This document shows, piece by piece, positions 9,591 through 18,197 of a stretch of DNA of 64,000 nt; the stretch's first letter is position 1; the number at the start of each line of letters is the position of its first letter. Made by a program: the position numbers and the translations under genes. Source of the stretch: an uncultured Latescibacterota bacterium. Its GTDB lineage: Bacteria > Latescibacterota > UBA2968. Below the pieces are notes generated by a model, which saw only the letters and a program-made list of their open reading frames with translations, was not told the DNA's origin and ran no database searches. Location: NCBI GenBank assembly GCA_958295785.1, contig OY282377.1, positions 5,148,896 to 5,212,895 of the forward strand, read 5' to 3'.

Positions 9591-10044
9591 TAATACCAAT
9601 TTGATTTTCGGTTGTCCGTATCCTGCCTCCCATCAGGGAGGAATGAGGAACAGACGTTCCTTAGAGATCATGTGTTGCTCGTCTCAAGCGTTTGGTTCTG
9701 CCTCCATGTGGGTTGCCTTTGATGCGTTGGCTACGCCTGTGCCTACGGCGTGCGGCGACTTCCTTTTTTTTACAGGAAAAAAAAGGAAGCAAAAAATGCC
9801 GCTCTCAAACGCCGAGAGGCTTGCACAGCGCAAATCGCTTTTGTAACAGGACGACATGCGCTGGCCTGCAAAGAGAGTTGCAAGAGGGAGGTGGGTTGCG
9901 AGACGGCCTTGTGCGCTGTGCGTGATGGGTTTGTCTGATGGTCTTTTGGGATGGCATTTTTGCAATGGCTTCTCTGAATGACTGGGTAACATCAAGGGAA
10001 TCATTTGCGGGTAGCATCACATCAGGCCAACTGAAAATCAATTT
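9591..10044 (+). mobile_element. MITE-like ~450-bp element, copy A
   Basis: This is a non-coding element flanked by inverted ends, TAATACCAATTTGATTTT on the left and AAAATCAATTT on the right, and it is repeated at 19281, 23486 and 55931. Inside, CTTCC plus T8 (9759-9771) pairs perfectly with A8 plus GGAAG (9777-9789) as a 13-bp stem. No transposase is encoded. The right end joins directly to a 115-bp repeat. Short open frames inside are not conserved in frame between copies. Confidence 0.7.
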
Positions 10045-10160
10045 AGAAGCCCTAACATAAAGAAATCAAGCGTCTGAAACAGATGAGAGAACACCCGGAG
10101 GAACGCCTCAAAGTCGGCCTCTCACAAATCCATGTCAACTCTTTTTGTTAGGGACTCTTA
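10045..10160 (+). repeat. 115-bp repeat, copy 1
   Basis: The unit starts AGAAGCCCTAACA and ends TGTTAGGGACTCTTA, imperfect inverted ends. It is joined to MITE-like copy A on its left. Its right end overlaps the end of the broken GAF gene and supplies that gene's last codons and stop. Confidence 0.8.
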
Positions 10161-10730
10161 GTATCACCAATGCGTTCCAAAAACAGGACCTCGGCATCTG
10201 AAAACGCCGAAACCACATCGCTCAACAACGCCAGCGTGCCCCGTGCGTGCGGAATGTCGAGAATGCAACGAATTGCCACGCCATACCGCGCAGACATGCC
10301 CTTCAGCCCCACGGGCGTCAACCCCCCCCATATCTTCTGTGAGATCCGCGCGGTAAATCGTTTTTTGCTGTTGCCACATGCGATAGACATTCGGCACGGC
10401 GCGCACCAAGCGGTTGATCTGCCCCGAAGGCATCACCTCGTAGGACTCGAAGGTCTGCGTTTCGGGATCGAGCAAGCGATGCACGGCAATGGCGACAAAC
10501 GACACATCGAGCACCCGCAGTTGTTCCCGACACGCGACGACAACCCCCTCGAGATGCTCGGGGCGCGTCATCTGTTGCACCGCGCGGCTGACCTGCAAAA
10601 GCGCGTTTTGAAAAGCCACCTGCTCATTCAGCGCGGCCTCTGTGCGCTTTTGTTGCAATGCGTCCAACGCCTCTCGAATCTGTCGATAACCGCCCGTTGC
10701 ATCAACGGTATGTGTCTCGCGCCTATCCAT
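10148..10730 (-). pseudogene. GAF-domain protein, frameshifted and cut by a repeat
   Basis: The first frame (start at 10730) encodes a helical leader and the front half of a GAF domain up to RADLTEDMGG. The rest of the fold continues in another frame as GLKGMSARYGVAIRC and SDAEVLFLERIGD. The switch falls exactly at a run of eight C (10322-10329), so a one-base slip is the simplest cause. It could be a genuine mutation, phase variation or a sequencing error. The 3' end runs into the 115-bp repeat, which provides the final residues and stop. Whatever output domain followed is missing. The intact protein would have been a sensory or signalling GAF protein of unknown ligand. Confidence 0.7.
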
Positions 10731-10770
10731 TATCAGCTTTCGGCGATGAAAAAAGATCAATGAAAGTACC

Positions 10771-11229
10771 TCAGAACCACTTCTTCTTCTCAATGACATA
10801 CACCTGCTCAAATTCCTCATCGGATTTTGTCAAGTAGATGATTCCTTCAATGAGAGCCATTATCCCAAGAATAATATTGGGGATAAACCCGAGTGCCCAA
10901 GTAACCGCAAAACCGATGGTGTTGACAAGCAGATACACAAGACCTGGTCCCGTGAACCCGAGGTAAAATTTATGGATTCCGATACCACCAAGCAAAATCC
11001 CCAGCAACCCAGCAGCCACCTTATTCTTTGAACCTGGTGTGGTTGCACCCAATGCGAGATACACACTTTTGGCGTGGTTTCCATCGGCTTCAAAGTCAAC
11101 CATCATGCCACGAGAAGGCGGCCGTTCGCCTTTCCAATCTGATCCCTCGAAATGGTATCTCACTCCATCTGTTCCAGAGATGACACCAGAATTTTTCTGA
11201 ACCGAAAAGTCCAAGATTTGACCTTTCAT
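10771..11229 (-). CDS. cold-shock-like domain fused to a TM2 domain
   Basis: The 152-residue product starts KGQILDFSVQKNSGVISG, then DGVRYHFEGSDWKGE, which resembles a compact OB/cold-shock fold (residues ~1-65). A TM2 domain follows: GILLGGIGIHKFYLGF with two hydrophobic segments and the internal helix-break, then a basic C-terminus. TM2 proteins are small membrane proteins of unclear function. The start at 11229 is preferred over 11289 because GGGAGG lies upstream and the OB strand begins directly. The fused soluble domain may bind nucleic acid at the membrane; that is inference. Confidence 0.8.
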   Translation of the reverse strand: MKGQILDFSVQKNSGVISGTDGVRYHFEGSDWKGERPPSRGMMVDFEADGNHAKSVYLALGATTPGSKNKVAAGLLGILLGGIGIHKFYLGFTGPGLVYLLVNTIGFAVTWALGFIPNIILGIMALIEGIIYLTKSDEEFEQVYVIEKKKWF

Positions 11230-11379
11230 TGGTAATCCCTCCCAAAAAATTAGGTTATTGTAACTGACCACCATTTTCTTTTTTTCCACTTATCATTCCA
11301 CAGCACCACCTTTCACAGTATTGAGGCTCACCTTCAACAGTCATTTTGTGACTTCTGTGCTTTTTGTGGCGAAACGCTT

Positions 11380-11494
11380 AGAAGCCCTAAGAAAAAGAAA
11401 TCAAGCATCTGAAACAGATGAGTGAACACTCGCAGGAACGCCTCAAAGTCGGCCTCTCACAAATCCATGTCAACGCTTTTTGTTAGGGACTCTA
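11380..11494 (+). repeat. 115-bp repeat, copy 2
   Basis: This copy is unlinked to the MITE-like element. The left end reads GAAGCCCTAAGAAAAAG and the right end TGTTAGGGACTCTA. It lies between the CSD-TM2 gene and the 3' end of the SpoU methyltransferase gene, 12 bases from its stop. Confidence 0.8.
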
Positions 11495-11505
11495 CGTCTC
11501 CCGTC

Positions 11506-12000
11506 TCACTTTTTCCGCCCCTCAAAAACAGACAACAATTCATACAGCACAACCCCTGCAGCGACAGATACATTCAAAGACGCTTTGTGTCCCAACATTG
11601 GGATGTGGACAACGCCATCGCACAAACCCAGGGTTTCAGGGCGCACGCCCATCACCTCATGGCCCAAGATCACGGCCACCGGGCAGCGATAGGGAAAGGC
11701 GCGAAAATCAACACTATCGGGCGTTTGCTCCAATGCGACCACCTGCACGCCTTCTGCACGCAAGCCGCTGATCACCGTTTCTGTATCCCGTTCATAATGC
11801 CATGGCACGGAGTCTTCTGCGCCCAGTGCCACGCGGCTGATTTCCCTACGCGGCGGGCATCCCGTAAGGCCCGTCAGATAAATCCCCGAGGCATTGACCC
11901 CATCTGCCGAGCGAAAAATAGCCCCCACATTGAACAGGGAGCGCACATTTTCCACGATGGCGTAAATGGGATAACCATCGGGTTTGGAAAGCAAATTCAT
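11506..12000 (-). CDS. SpoU/TrmH family RNA methyltransferase
   Basis: This is a 164-residue SPOUT-class 2'-O-methyltransferase that uses S-adenosylmethionine on tRNA or rRNA. The three SpoU motifs are present: VENVRSLFNVGAIFRSAD (motif 1 with Asn and Arg), AVILGHEVMGV (motif 2) and HIPMLGHKASLNVSVAAGV (motif 3, the knot). There is no extra N-terminal RNA-binding domain, as in minimal TrmH/TrmL-like enzymes, so the substrate nucleotide is not assignable. Copies of the 115-bp repeat lie on both sides, 11 and 13 bases away. Confidence 0.9.
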   Translation of the reverse strand: MNLLSKPDGYPIYAIVENVRSLFNVGAIFRSADGVNASGIYLTGLTGCPPRREISRVALGAEDSVPWHYERDTETVISGLRAEGVQVVALEQTPDSVDFRAFPYRCPVAVILGHEVMGVRPETLGLCDGVVHIPMLGHKASLNVSVAAGVVLYELLSVFEGRKK

Positions 12001-12013
12001 CAGATCGCGTTTT

Positions 12014-12129
12014 AAGAAGCCCTAACATAAAGAAATCAAGCGTCTGAAACAGATGAGTGAATACCCGCAGGAATGCCTCAAAGTCGGCCTCTCACAAATC
12101 CATGTCAACGCTTTTTGTTAGGGACTCTA
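12014..12129 (+). repeat. 115-bp repeat, copy 3
   Basis: The unit has the same inverted ends as the other copies. It lies between the start of the SpoU gene and the 3' end of the next minus-strand gene, whose stop is 55 bases beyond its right end. Confidence 0.8.
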
Positions 12130-12183
12130 AGTTCAAACCGCCATTCGGTTATCCGACAGCGCGATTCAGAAACCCAATCGATC

Positions 12184-12444
12184 TCAAGATTTTTCCGAAT
12201 CGGTAGATTTTGTTTCAACGGGTGGGGGCTGAACTTTTGCTGAACCATTGGATTTGGCCGAGCCATTGAGACGGTTCCGCACGCGCTGAACAGCCTGTTC
12301 TACGCGCGTGCGCGTGCTTCGCCCGGTTTTCGACCGCAAAAACAAGCCCAAGATGGCGAGGCCGCCTATGGCAAGGCCCGTAATCAAGCCGACCCGAAAA
12401 TAATTCTGCTGCACCTCTGATTTCCGCATCGTACGCTTCCACAT
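12184..12444 (-). CDS. small membrane protein, YtxH-like
   Basis: The 86-residue product has a short basic N-terminus, one transmembrane segment (GLITGLAIGGLAILGLFL) and a basic, flexible tail rich in Arg, Ser and Lys, a layout like YtxH-type stress proteins. I do not recognise a defined family. GGAG precedes the ATG at 12444 with six-base spacing; a GTG three bases earlier is an alternative. It lies 9 bases downstream of the coiled-coil membrane gene and is probably cotranscribed with it. Confidence 0.65.
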   Translation of the reverse strand: MWKRTMRKSEVQQNYFRVGLITGLAIGGLAILGLFLRSKTGRSTRTRVEQAVQRVRNRLNGSAKSNGSAKVQPPPVETKSTDSEKS

Positions 12445-12453
12445 CACGCGCTC

Positions 12454-12741
12454 CTATTTGAAAAAGTAGTTCAGTATGTTGAACCCCAATATGCCACCTG
12501 CAATTAAAGACGCGACAAGGGTTGAAATGATCCATCGCGCCTTTGTATCCACGCGATCAATCCGCTTATCTACGCTGATTGCCAGCGTTTTAATCTCATC
12601 GCGGATAAACGCCAACTGGTCGAGAATCCGCTTGTCGGTTTCTTCAACCCTTGTTTGACGTTCCCGCAGTGCGATTTGTTCGTTTTGTTTTTCTTTTATC
12701 CGAGCGTCATTCCTTTCGAGTTCTTCAACCGATATCGCCAT
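12454..12741 (-). CDS. coiled-coil protein with C-terminal membrane anchor
   Basis: The 95-residue product has a long amphipathic helix (about 1-65, rich in Glu, Arg, Lys and Gln) and one C-terminal transmembrane helix (WIISTLVASLIAGGILGFNIL). This resembles haemolysin-XhlA-like or generic tail-anchored coiled-coil proteins; no function can be stated. AAAGGG lies upstream of the ATG. It forms a two-gene unit with the YtxH-like gene. Confidence 0.68.
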   Translation of the reverse strand: MAISVEELERNDARIKEKQNEQIALRERQTRVEETDKRILDQLAFIRDEIKTLAISVDKRIDRVDTKARWIISTLVASLIAGGILGFNILNYFFK

Positions 12742-12900
12742 GTCATGCCCTTTGCGGTTATCCGCGTTCTCAGGCAGTCAATTTCACCGATACGCGATGT
12801 GAAGTCAAGCGGAAATGGGAAATGCCCTGCCGCGAGATGGTGTGAACCATCCAAAACAATTTGTTGTGCAAAAAATCCAAATCGTCCTATTTTTAGAGAT

Positions 12901-14127
12901 ATGCCTGACAAATGGATGCAAAAACTCGACCGCGCCATTGACGCGCGACAACAAAAAATTGTGGAAGTCCGCCGCGACCTGCACATGTACCCGGAACTCA
13001 GCGGTTGCGAGGTGGAAACCACGCGCTATTTGGTCAATGTGTTGCAACGGGCCGGTTGCGAGGTGCAAACGGGTCCGAAAGGGTGTGGCGTGATTGCCGA
13101 CAACGCAACGGGGCACCCGCGCTTGGGCCTGCGTGCGGATATTGACGCGCTGCATATCCAAGACATCAAAAAAGTGCCCTACCGCAGCCGCGTGCCGGGG
13201 GTGATGCACGCCTGTGGGCACGATGGGCATACCGCCACCGTGCTCGGCGCGGTTTGGGGGTTGTTGGATTGCGCGGACGTGTTGCCGTGGCCCGTGCATT
13301 GGCGCGCCATTTTTCAGCCCGCCGAAGAAACCAATCGCGGCGCGCTGGACATGATCGCCTTTGGCGCGCTCCAAAATGTCTGCGGCCTGATCAGCCTGCA
13401 TTTAGACCCCTCGCGGCCCGCGGGCACTGTGGGCATTCGCCAAGGCGTGCTCACCGCCAATTGCGTGGCAATAGAAATTGGCATTCACGGACGCGGCGGG
13501 CATGCAGCGCGCCCGAGCGAAACGCGAGACCCCATCGCCGCGGGCGCGCAGGTCATCACCGCGCTTTACCAATCCCTGCCGCGCAATTTTGACGCGTACG
13601 ATCCGGTGGTCATGTCCATTGGGCATATCGCTGCGGGCGAAAATCCCAATGTCATTCCGGACCAAGCCCTGCTGCGCGGCACCTTGCGAACCCTCAGTGC
13701 CAAAGCGCAAACCCGCGCGATGGATCGCATTCTCAAAATTGCCAGTGGCGCGGGCAACTTCACCGATACGCGCATTGACGTGCGGTTTTCCGTCGGCCCG
13801 CCATCGGTTGACAACGACCCCGCGCTGACCGACCTGATCCGCCAAAGTGCCGCCGATGTATTGGGCGCGGCAGGCGTTCAGGCCATTGCCGAACCGAGCA
13901 TGGGCGGCGAGGATTTCGCCAATTATCTCGCGCATGTGCCCGGCAGCCTGTTTCGCTTGGGTTGCATGCCCGCAGGAGGCAGTGCCACTCCGCTGCACGC
14001 GCCCGATTTTGACATCGATGAAGACGCCCTGACCATTGGCGCGAAAATTCTCGCACGCAGCGTTGTCAACTATTTCGCTCCATCGCGGAACAAAAATGGA
14101 GATTGCCATGACGCGACTCGAATTTAA
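12901..14127 (+). CDS. M20-family amidohydrolase (amidohydrolase/carboxypeptidase type)
   Basis: This 408-residue cytosolic metal-dependent amidohydrolase removes amino or acyl groups from amide substrates such as N-acyl amino acids or IAA-amino-acid-like conjugates. Hallmarks are LGLRADIDAL, MHACGHDGHTAT, the catalytic glutamates in FQPAEET, the dimerisation-domain block GRGGHAARPSETRDPI, and GGEDFANYL near the end. The start at 12901 is chosen because helix one begins there; a longer frame upstream to 12655 is non-homologous. No strong ribosome binding site precedes it. The stop lies inside the next gene, which starts at 14108. Confidence 0.92.
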   Translation: MPDKWMQKLDRAIDARQQKIVEVRRDLHMYPELSGCEVETTRYLVNVLQRAGCEVQTGPKGCGVIADNATGHPRLGLRADIDALHIQDIKKVPYRSRVPGVMHACGHDGHTATVLGAVWGLLDCADVLPWPVHWRAIFQPAEETNRGALDMIAFGALQNVCGLISLHLDPSRPAGTVGIRQGVLTANCVAIEIGIHGRGGHAARPSETRDPIAAGAQVITALYQSLPRNFDAYDPVVMSIGHIAAGENPNVIPDQALLRGTLRTLSAKAQTRAMDRILKIASGAGNFTDTRIDVRFSVGPPSVDNDPALTDLIRQSAADVLGAAGVQAIAEPSMGGEDFANYLAHVPGSLFRLGCMPAGGSATPLHAPDFDIDEDALTIGAKILARSVVNYFAPSRNKNGDCHDATRI

Positions 14128-15223
14128 TCCCAGTGCCCAGCCCACGGTTGGCGTGGAAATAGAACTGGCTTTGGTCGATGCAAAAACCATGGCCTTGTGC
14201 AGCAAAAATGCCGCGATTCTCAATCGCATTCCCAAAAAATACGCGGACAAAATCAAGCCCGAATTGATGCAGTGCTACGTCGAAATCAACACCGAAGTCT
14301 GCAAAAGCCTTGCCGAGGTCGAAACGGATCTCAAGAAAAAACTTCGGGTGCTGTCCAAAGCAACGGCGGCTGAAAATACGCGCCTCTACTGGTCGGGCAC
14401 GCACCCGTTTTCCACATGGCGCGAACAAAAAATCACGCCCAACGAACGATACATGGGCCTCGTCAATCTGCTTCAGGACACGGCCCGACAACTGGTGACA
14501 TTTGGCCTCCACGTCCATGTGGGCGTCAACAGCGGCGACAAAGCCATTATGATCTGCGACCGCATTTTGCGCTATTTGCCCATCTTGCTCGCGCTGTCTT
14601 GCAACAGCCCATTTTGGGAGGGCCGCGTCACGGGCTTGCACTCGTGGCGTTCGAAAATAATGGAGGGACTGCCCACGGCCGGGCTGCCCCCCCTGATGCG
14701 AAACTGGAGCGAATACGTTTGGCTGATCAACCACCTCATCGACACGGGCTATATCGAATCCATCCGCGAAATCTGGTGGGATGTGCGCCCCCACCACACG
14801 TTTGGCACGGTCGAGGTTCGCATTTGCGACATGCCCGGTTCACTCGACGACACCTTGGGGTTGGTCGCATTGATCCAGTGTTTGATTTGCACCCTGTCCG
14901 ATCAGATCGACCAGGGAATCTATCAACACGACTGCCACCCCATGCTCATCCGACAAAACAAGTGGCACGCGTCGCGCTACGGCATTGGGGCACAACTCGT
15001 CGATTCCACATCGCACAACCTCAAATCCGTCCCGCAAATCGCCGAGGAACTCGTAGAGGCCCTGCTGCCCATGGCCGAACACCTCAATTGCGTGGCTTTC
15101 CTCAAGCGCGTTCTCGATATGGCCCATCGCCCCACATGGGCGCAGCGGCAAATGGATTTGCTCGGCCGCACGGGCGATCCTGCCGAAGTCGTCCGCCATC
15201 TGATCGCGGAGGGCGCGGATTGA
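14108..15223 (+). CDS. YbdK-type carboxylate-amine ligase (glutamate-cysteine ligase GCS2 family)
   Basis: The 371-residue length and the opening PTVGVEIELALVD match the GCS2/YbdK family, which joins a carboxylate (often glutamate) to an amine with ATP. Conserved blocks include LHVHVGVNSGDKA, LSCNSPFWEG, LHSWRSKIMEGLPTAG and VEVRICDMPG. E. coli YbdK has weak glutamate-cysteine ligase activity and its true role is unsettled. The start at 14108 has GGAG six bases upstream and overlaps the amidohydrolase gene by 20 bases, so the two are coupled. This suggests a ligase/hydrolase pair acting on related amides, which is inference. Confidence 0.9.
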   Translation: MTRLEFNPSAQPTVGVEIELALVDAKTMALCSKNAAILNRIPKKYADKIKPELMQCYVEINTEVCKSLAEVETDLKKKLRVLSKATAAENTRLYWSGTHPFSTWREQKITPNERYMGLVNLLQDTARQLVTFGLHVHVGVNSGDKAIMICDRILRYLPILLALSCNSPFWEGRVTGLHSWRSKIMEGLPTAGLPPLMRNWSEYVWLINHLIDTGYIESIREIWWDVRPHHTFGTVEVRICDMPGSLDDTLGLVALIQCLICTLSDQIDQGIYQHDCHPMLIRQNKWHASRYGIGAQLVDSTSHNLKSVPQIAEELVEALLPMAEHLNCVAFLKRVLDMAHRPTWAQRQMDLLGRTGDPAEVVRHLIAEGAD

Positions 15224-15243
15224 GCATCGCAGGCAATGCGGGC

Positions 15244-15912
15244 TTAATCCACGACAACCCGCGATATTTCTCGTCCCCACAAAAAACTCAAACCAATGCT
15301 CAATTCAGGACCGCTGAAATTTCTGCGGTCTCCGAATGCCTCCGAAAAATTCGCGAGCAGATGATACCCCGCACCTGCGCCGATCACAAAGCGTTTTCCG
15401 ATGGCAAAATCCACACCGCCGCCTATATATGTTCCAAGGGTGGCTCGAAGGCGGACTTCTTGCACCACGCTCATTTCGACCAGTTGCCAACTGCTGCTCA
15501 AAAAATACGGCCCCGCGCTCGCGGCGAGGTAGGGACGAACAGGGGATGGCGACAACGGATAGTCGTATCGCACCCCAAAAAGCAGGGGCATAACGAAGAC
15601 AGCGTCTTGCGAGACGCTCGAAAAACCCACACTTTGCCCGGCTTCTGCAACCAATCCGGCGAATCGAACCGTCATGGCCAGATTTTCTTTGAGTCGATAG
15701 GTATAGGCGATAGACCCCATCACATTTTCCACCCTTTGCCGCACCAATCCACCCGCGTTTGCCTTGGAACTTCCGCTCGGATTCCAATATCCGCCGCGCA
15801 CTTCGAGCCGAGAGCGTTTTACGCCGTGCGCGACCCCTGCCTCGCATTGCGGCGCGTATATGCCCTGAGTCCACAACAACAACCCCAACAGCCATGACCA
15901 TCTCCGCAACAT
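15244..15912 (-). CDS. outer-membrane beta-barrel protein
   Basis: This 222-residue product has a signal peptide ending near EAG (residue ~25) and then alternating hydrophobic/polar strands with aromatic girdles, for example SIAYTYRLKENLAMTVRF, FGVRYDYPL and IGAGAGYHLLANFSEA. It resembles OmpW/opacity-type eight-stranded barrels. The C-terminus is charged rather than ending in the usual aromatic residue. The gene is antisense to and convergent with the YbdK gene, 20 bases from its stop. Function is unknown. Confidence 0.72.
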   Translation of the reverse strand: MLRRWSWLLGLLLWTQGIYAPQCEAGVAHGVKRSRLEVRGGYWNPSGSSKANAGGLVRQRVENVMGSIAYTYRLKENLAMTVRFAGLVAEAGQSVGFSSVSQDAVFVMPLLFGVRYDYPLSPSPVRPYLAASAGPYFLSSSWQLVEMSVVQEVRLRATLGTYIGGGVDFAIGKRFVIGAGAGYHLLANFSEAFGDRRNFSGPELSIGLSFLWGREISRVVVD

Positions 15913-16087
15913 TGCTTGCCCCCTTTGGAAAGCGCGGTGGAAAATTGTTCAACTTCCCTTTATTTATTAGACATTTCCCGCAGACATTAGTTACAAAAAA
16001 AATTTGGTTGCCTATTTCCGTTATCCTTCATAAATTTTGTATCCTATTTTCGCATCATTTTTTTTCACACTCCACAGGTTACGAACG

Positions 16088-17371
16088 ATGAACACCCCCG
16101 ACAAAACGCAACGCAACGCAACCGATGCCCCTGCAGGAGAAACACCTGTCGCGCCCCCTTCAGATAGCGTTGAAGCACTCGACAAGCAATACGCCGCTGA
16201 CGAATCGAGCGCGGAATTTGCCGCTTTGCTCGAAGAAAGCGACCGTCAGAATTATCGCGAGGTCTCGTCCGGCGAAAAAATCACCGGCACGCTCCGCGAA
16301 ATCGGTCCATCCGTGGCTTTTATTGACTTTGGCGGTCGCAGCGAGGCTTCCATAGACATTCGAGAACTCAGCGATCCATCGGGCGCGTTGAAATACAAGA
16401 CCGGCGACGCCGTCGAAGCCTTTGTCGCCAGCACCGATGGCGAAATCCGCTTGACGCTTTCGCTGCGTGCTTCCAGCCGTCAGATGGTGCGCCAAGCCCA
16501 TCAAAACGACATGCCCATTGAAGGCAAGGTCACCGGCTTCAACAGCGGAGGGCTCGTGGTCAACGTGGGCGGCCTTCGCGGTTTTTGTCCCATGTCGCAA
16601 ATTGACACGGAATATTGCCATGACCCCGCGTCTTATGCCGGGCAAACCCTCACCTTCAAAATTGTCGAACTGCGCGGGCGCAACAATGTCGTGGTTTCAC
16701 GCCGTGCGTACTTGCAAGAAGAACTCCGAAAAAAAGCCGATGAGGTGCGCCGCCAACTCTCGAAAGGGGACGAAAAATCGGGCGTCATAACGCGCATCGA
16801 ACCCTTCGGCGCGTTTGTCGATCTCAACGGCGTTGAAGGGTTGCTACACGTCTCGGAAATCAGCCACGCCCGCGTTAAACATCCGCGTGAGGTCCTCAAA
16901 AAAGGACAAGAAGTGCGCGTCAAAATACTCGGGCTCAAAAATTTGGGGAAAAAAAACGAGCGCGTCTCGCTCTCCCTGAAAGCCTTAAAAAAAGACCCTT
17001 GGGATACCGTCACAGATCGCTATCAAGTGGGCCAGGTCATCGCGGGCAAAGTCGTTTCAATTCAAAATTTCGGCGCGTTTGTCGAAATTGAACCCGGCGT
17101 TGAGGGGCTGGTACACATCTCGCAGATCAGTTCGGAAAAACGCATTTCAAATCCCGGCGAAGCCGTCTCAGTCGGTCAGGAGATCAAAGCCCTGATCCGA
17201 GAAATCAACCGCCGGCAAAAACGCATCTCGCTCTCGATGCGCGCTGTTGAAGAAGAAGCGCGGCAAACCGCTGAAAACGAAGACATGGCCGCGTTTAAGT
17301 CCAATCAAGCGCGAGAATCTCAAAGCGACAATGCCATGGCCGAAGCCTTTCGCCGCGCGGGCCTCGCCTGA
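16088..17371 (+). CDS. S1 RNA-binding domain protein (ribosomal protein S1-like)
   Basis: The 427-residue product has four S1 OB-fold repeats at about 60-125, 135-205, 225-300 and 315-390. Recognisable repeat cores are SGVITRIEPFGAFVDL with LHVSEIS and AGKVVSIQNFGAFVEI with LVHISQIS. The N-terminal ~55 residues are acidic and disordered. Bacterial ribosomal S1 usually has four to six repeats and binds mRNA on the small subunit, so this may be the S1 of the organism or a shorter paralogue. The ATG at 16088 is taken because the longer frame upstream is hydrophobic and non-homologous. The preceding ~175 bases are AT-rich and probably contain the promoter. Confidence 0.88.
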   Translation: MNTPDKTQRNATDAPAGETPVAPPSDSVEALDKQYAADESSAEFAALLEESDRQNYREVSSGEKITGTLREIGPSVAFIDFGGRSEASIDIRELSDPSGALKYKTGDAVEAFVASTDGEIRLTLSLRASSRQMVRQAHQNDMPIEGKVTGFNSGGLVVNVGGLRGFCPMSQIDTEYCHDPASYAGQTLTFKIVELRGRNNVVVSRRAYLQEELRKKADEVRRQLSKGDEKSGVITRIEPFGAFVDLNGVEGLLHVSEISHARVKHPREVLKKGQEVRVKILGLKNLGKKNERVSLSLKALKKDPWDTVTDRYQVGQVIAGKVVSIQNFGAFVEIEPGVEGLVHISQISSEKRISNPGEAVSVGQEIKALIREINRRQKRISLSMRAVEEEARQTAENEDMAAFKSNQARESQSDNAMAEAFRRAGLA

Positions 17372-17395
17372 TCGAGCCGTGCAATAATTTTTCCA

Positions 17396-17731
17396 ATGCC
17401 TACCACCGCACTCCTCAAGGATGTTCAATTTCAGACCCTGCGCGCATCCGGCCCAGGCGGTCAACACCGCAACAAAGTTGAAACCGCCGTGCGCGCAACC
17501 CACCTGCCCACGGGTCTTACGGTCATTGCCACAGAACACCGGTCGCAATACCGCAACAAAAAACTCGCCCTCGAGCGTTTGCAAAACCTCCTGAACACGC
17601 GCAACAAACCGCGCAAACCGCGCATCAAAACCCGCCCCCATCGCGCTTCAATCGAAAAACGTCTCGACCAAAAAAGCCGCCACGCAAAAAAAAAGCGCAG
17701 GCGGCAAGAGGCGCGAGACGCAAGAGATTGA
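17396..17731 (+). CDS. RF-1 domain (GGQ) peptide chain release factor-like protein
   Basis: The 111-residue protein keeps only the catalytic release-factor domain: ASGPGGQHRNKVETAVR with GGQ at 21-23, then a basic tail of about 45 residues (KKKRRR region). This matches ArfB/YaeJ-like or release-factor-homologue proteins that hydrolyse peptidyl-tRNA on stalled ribosomes. The codon-recognition domains are absent. It begins 24 bases after the S1 gene and may be cotranscribed with it. No strong ribosome binding site is visible. Confidence 0.88.
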   Translation: MPTTALLKDVQFQTLRASGPGGQHRNKVETAVRATHLPTGLTVIATEHRSQYRNKKLALERLQNLLNTRNKPRKPRIKTRPHRASIEKRLDQKSRHAKKKRRRQEARDARD

Positions 17732-18197
17732 ATATGGCGACCCCCCAAGCAGAACTCGCGAAAGACATTGCTCGAGGCGCGTGATGCAATGCGAACCGGA
17801 AGGGGATAAGATGCAATTAGCTTTTAGGCCCCGCCCATCCGCCAAGGCGATGGATGGTCTGACCGCTTGTTTTGCTGACTGCTGACCGCTGAGAGCTAAG
17901 ATACAAGATGGCAGGGCCACCGGCAGAACAAAGCGACAAAGACCCGTCGCCTTCCTTTGAGATTTTCCATAAGCAGCTCGGGCAACTGTTTATATGAGCA
18001 TGGAGTTAGCTGCTTGCCGCGACCTGCCTTATGCCAACCGCGTTTCTTATATGAACGCGGTTGGCCCATTTATACACGGCTTCTCTCCTTTTATCTGCTT
18101 TAACGGGCGGGCACTGGGGGGCCGCCCCTACAATTCATTGCTTGGTCTATTCGGGCAGGCACTGGGGCCACGCACCTAAGGATCTATTCCCTGCCTT
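17732..18197. other. intergenic, 466 bp, with hairpin repeats
   Basis: I see no gene here. A hairpin-repeat copy with a perfect GGGCGG...CCGCCC stem is at 18105-18131 and a decayed one at about 18153-18179. The rest includes the low-complexity strings TTGTTTTGCTGACTGC and TATGCCAACCGCGTTTC. Confidence 0.6.
18105..18131 (+). repeat. dispersed hairpin repeat
   Basis: The stem is GGGCGG...CCGCCC with the CCCTAC tail. A second, degenerate copy follows about 20 bases on. Confidence 0.75.

Noticed and set aside
9591-10044. Short frames inside the MITE-like copies (FDALATPVPTACG-type)
   Set aside because: They recur only because the DNA does; frames break between copies and pass through the poly-T/poly-A hairpin.
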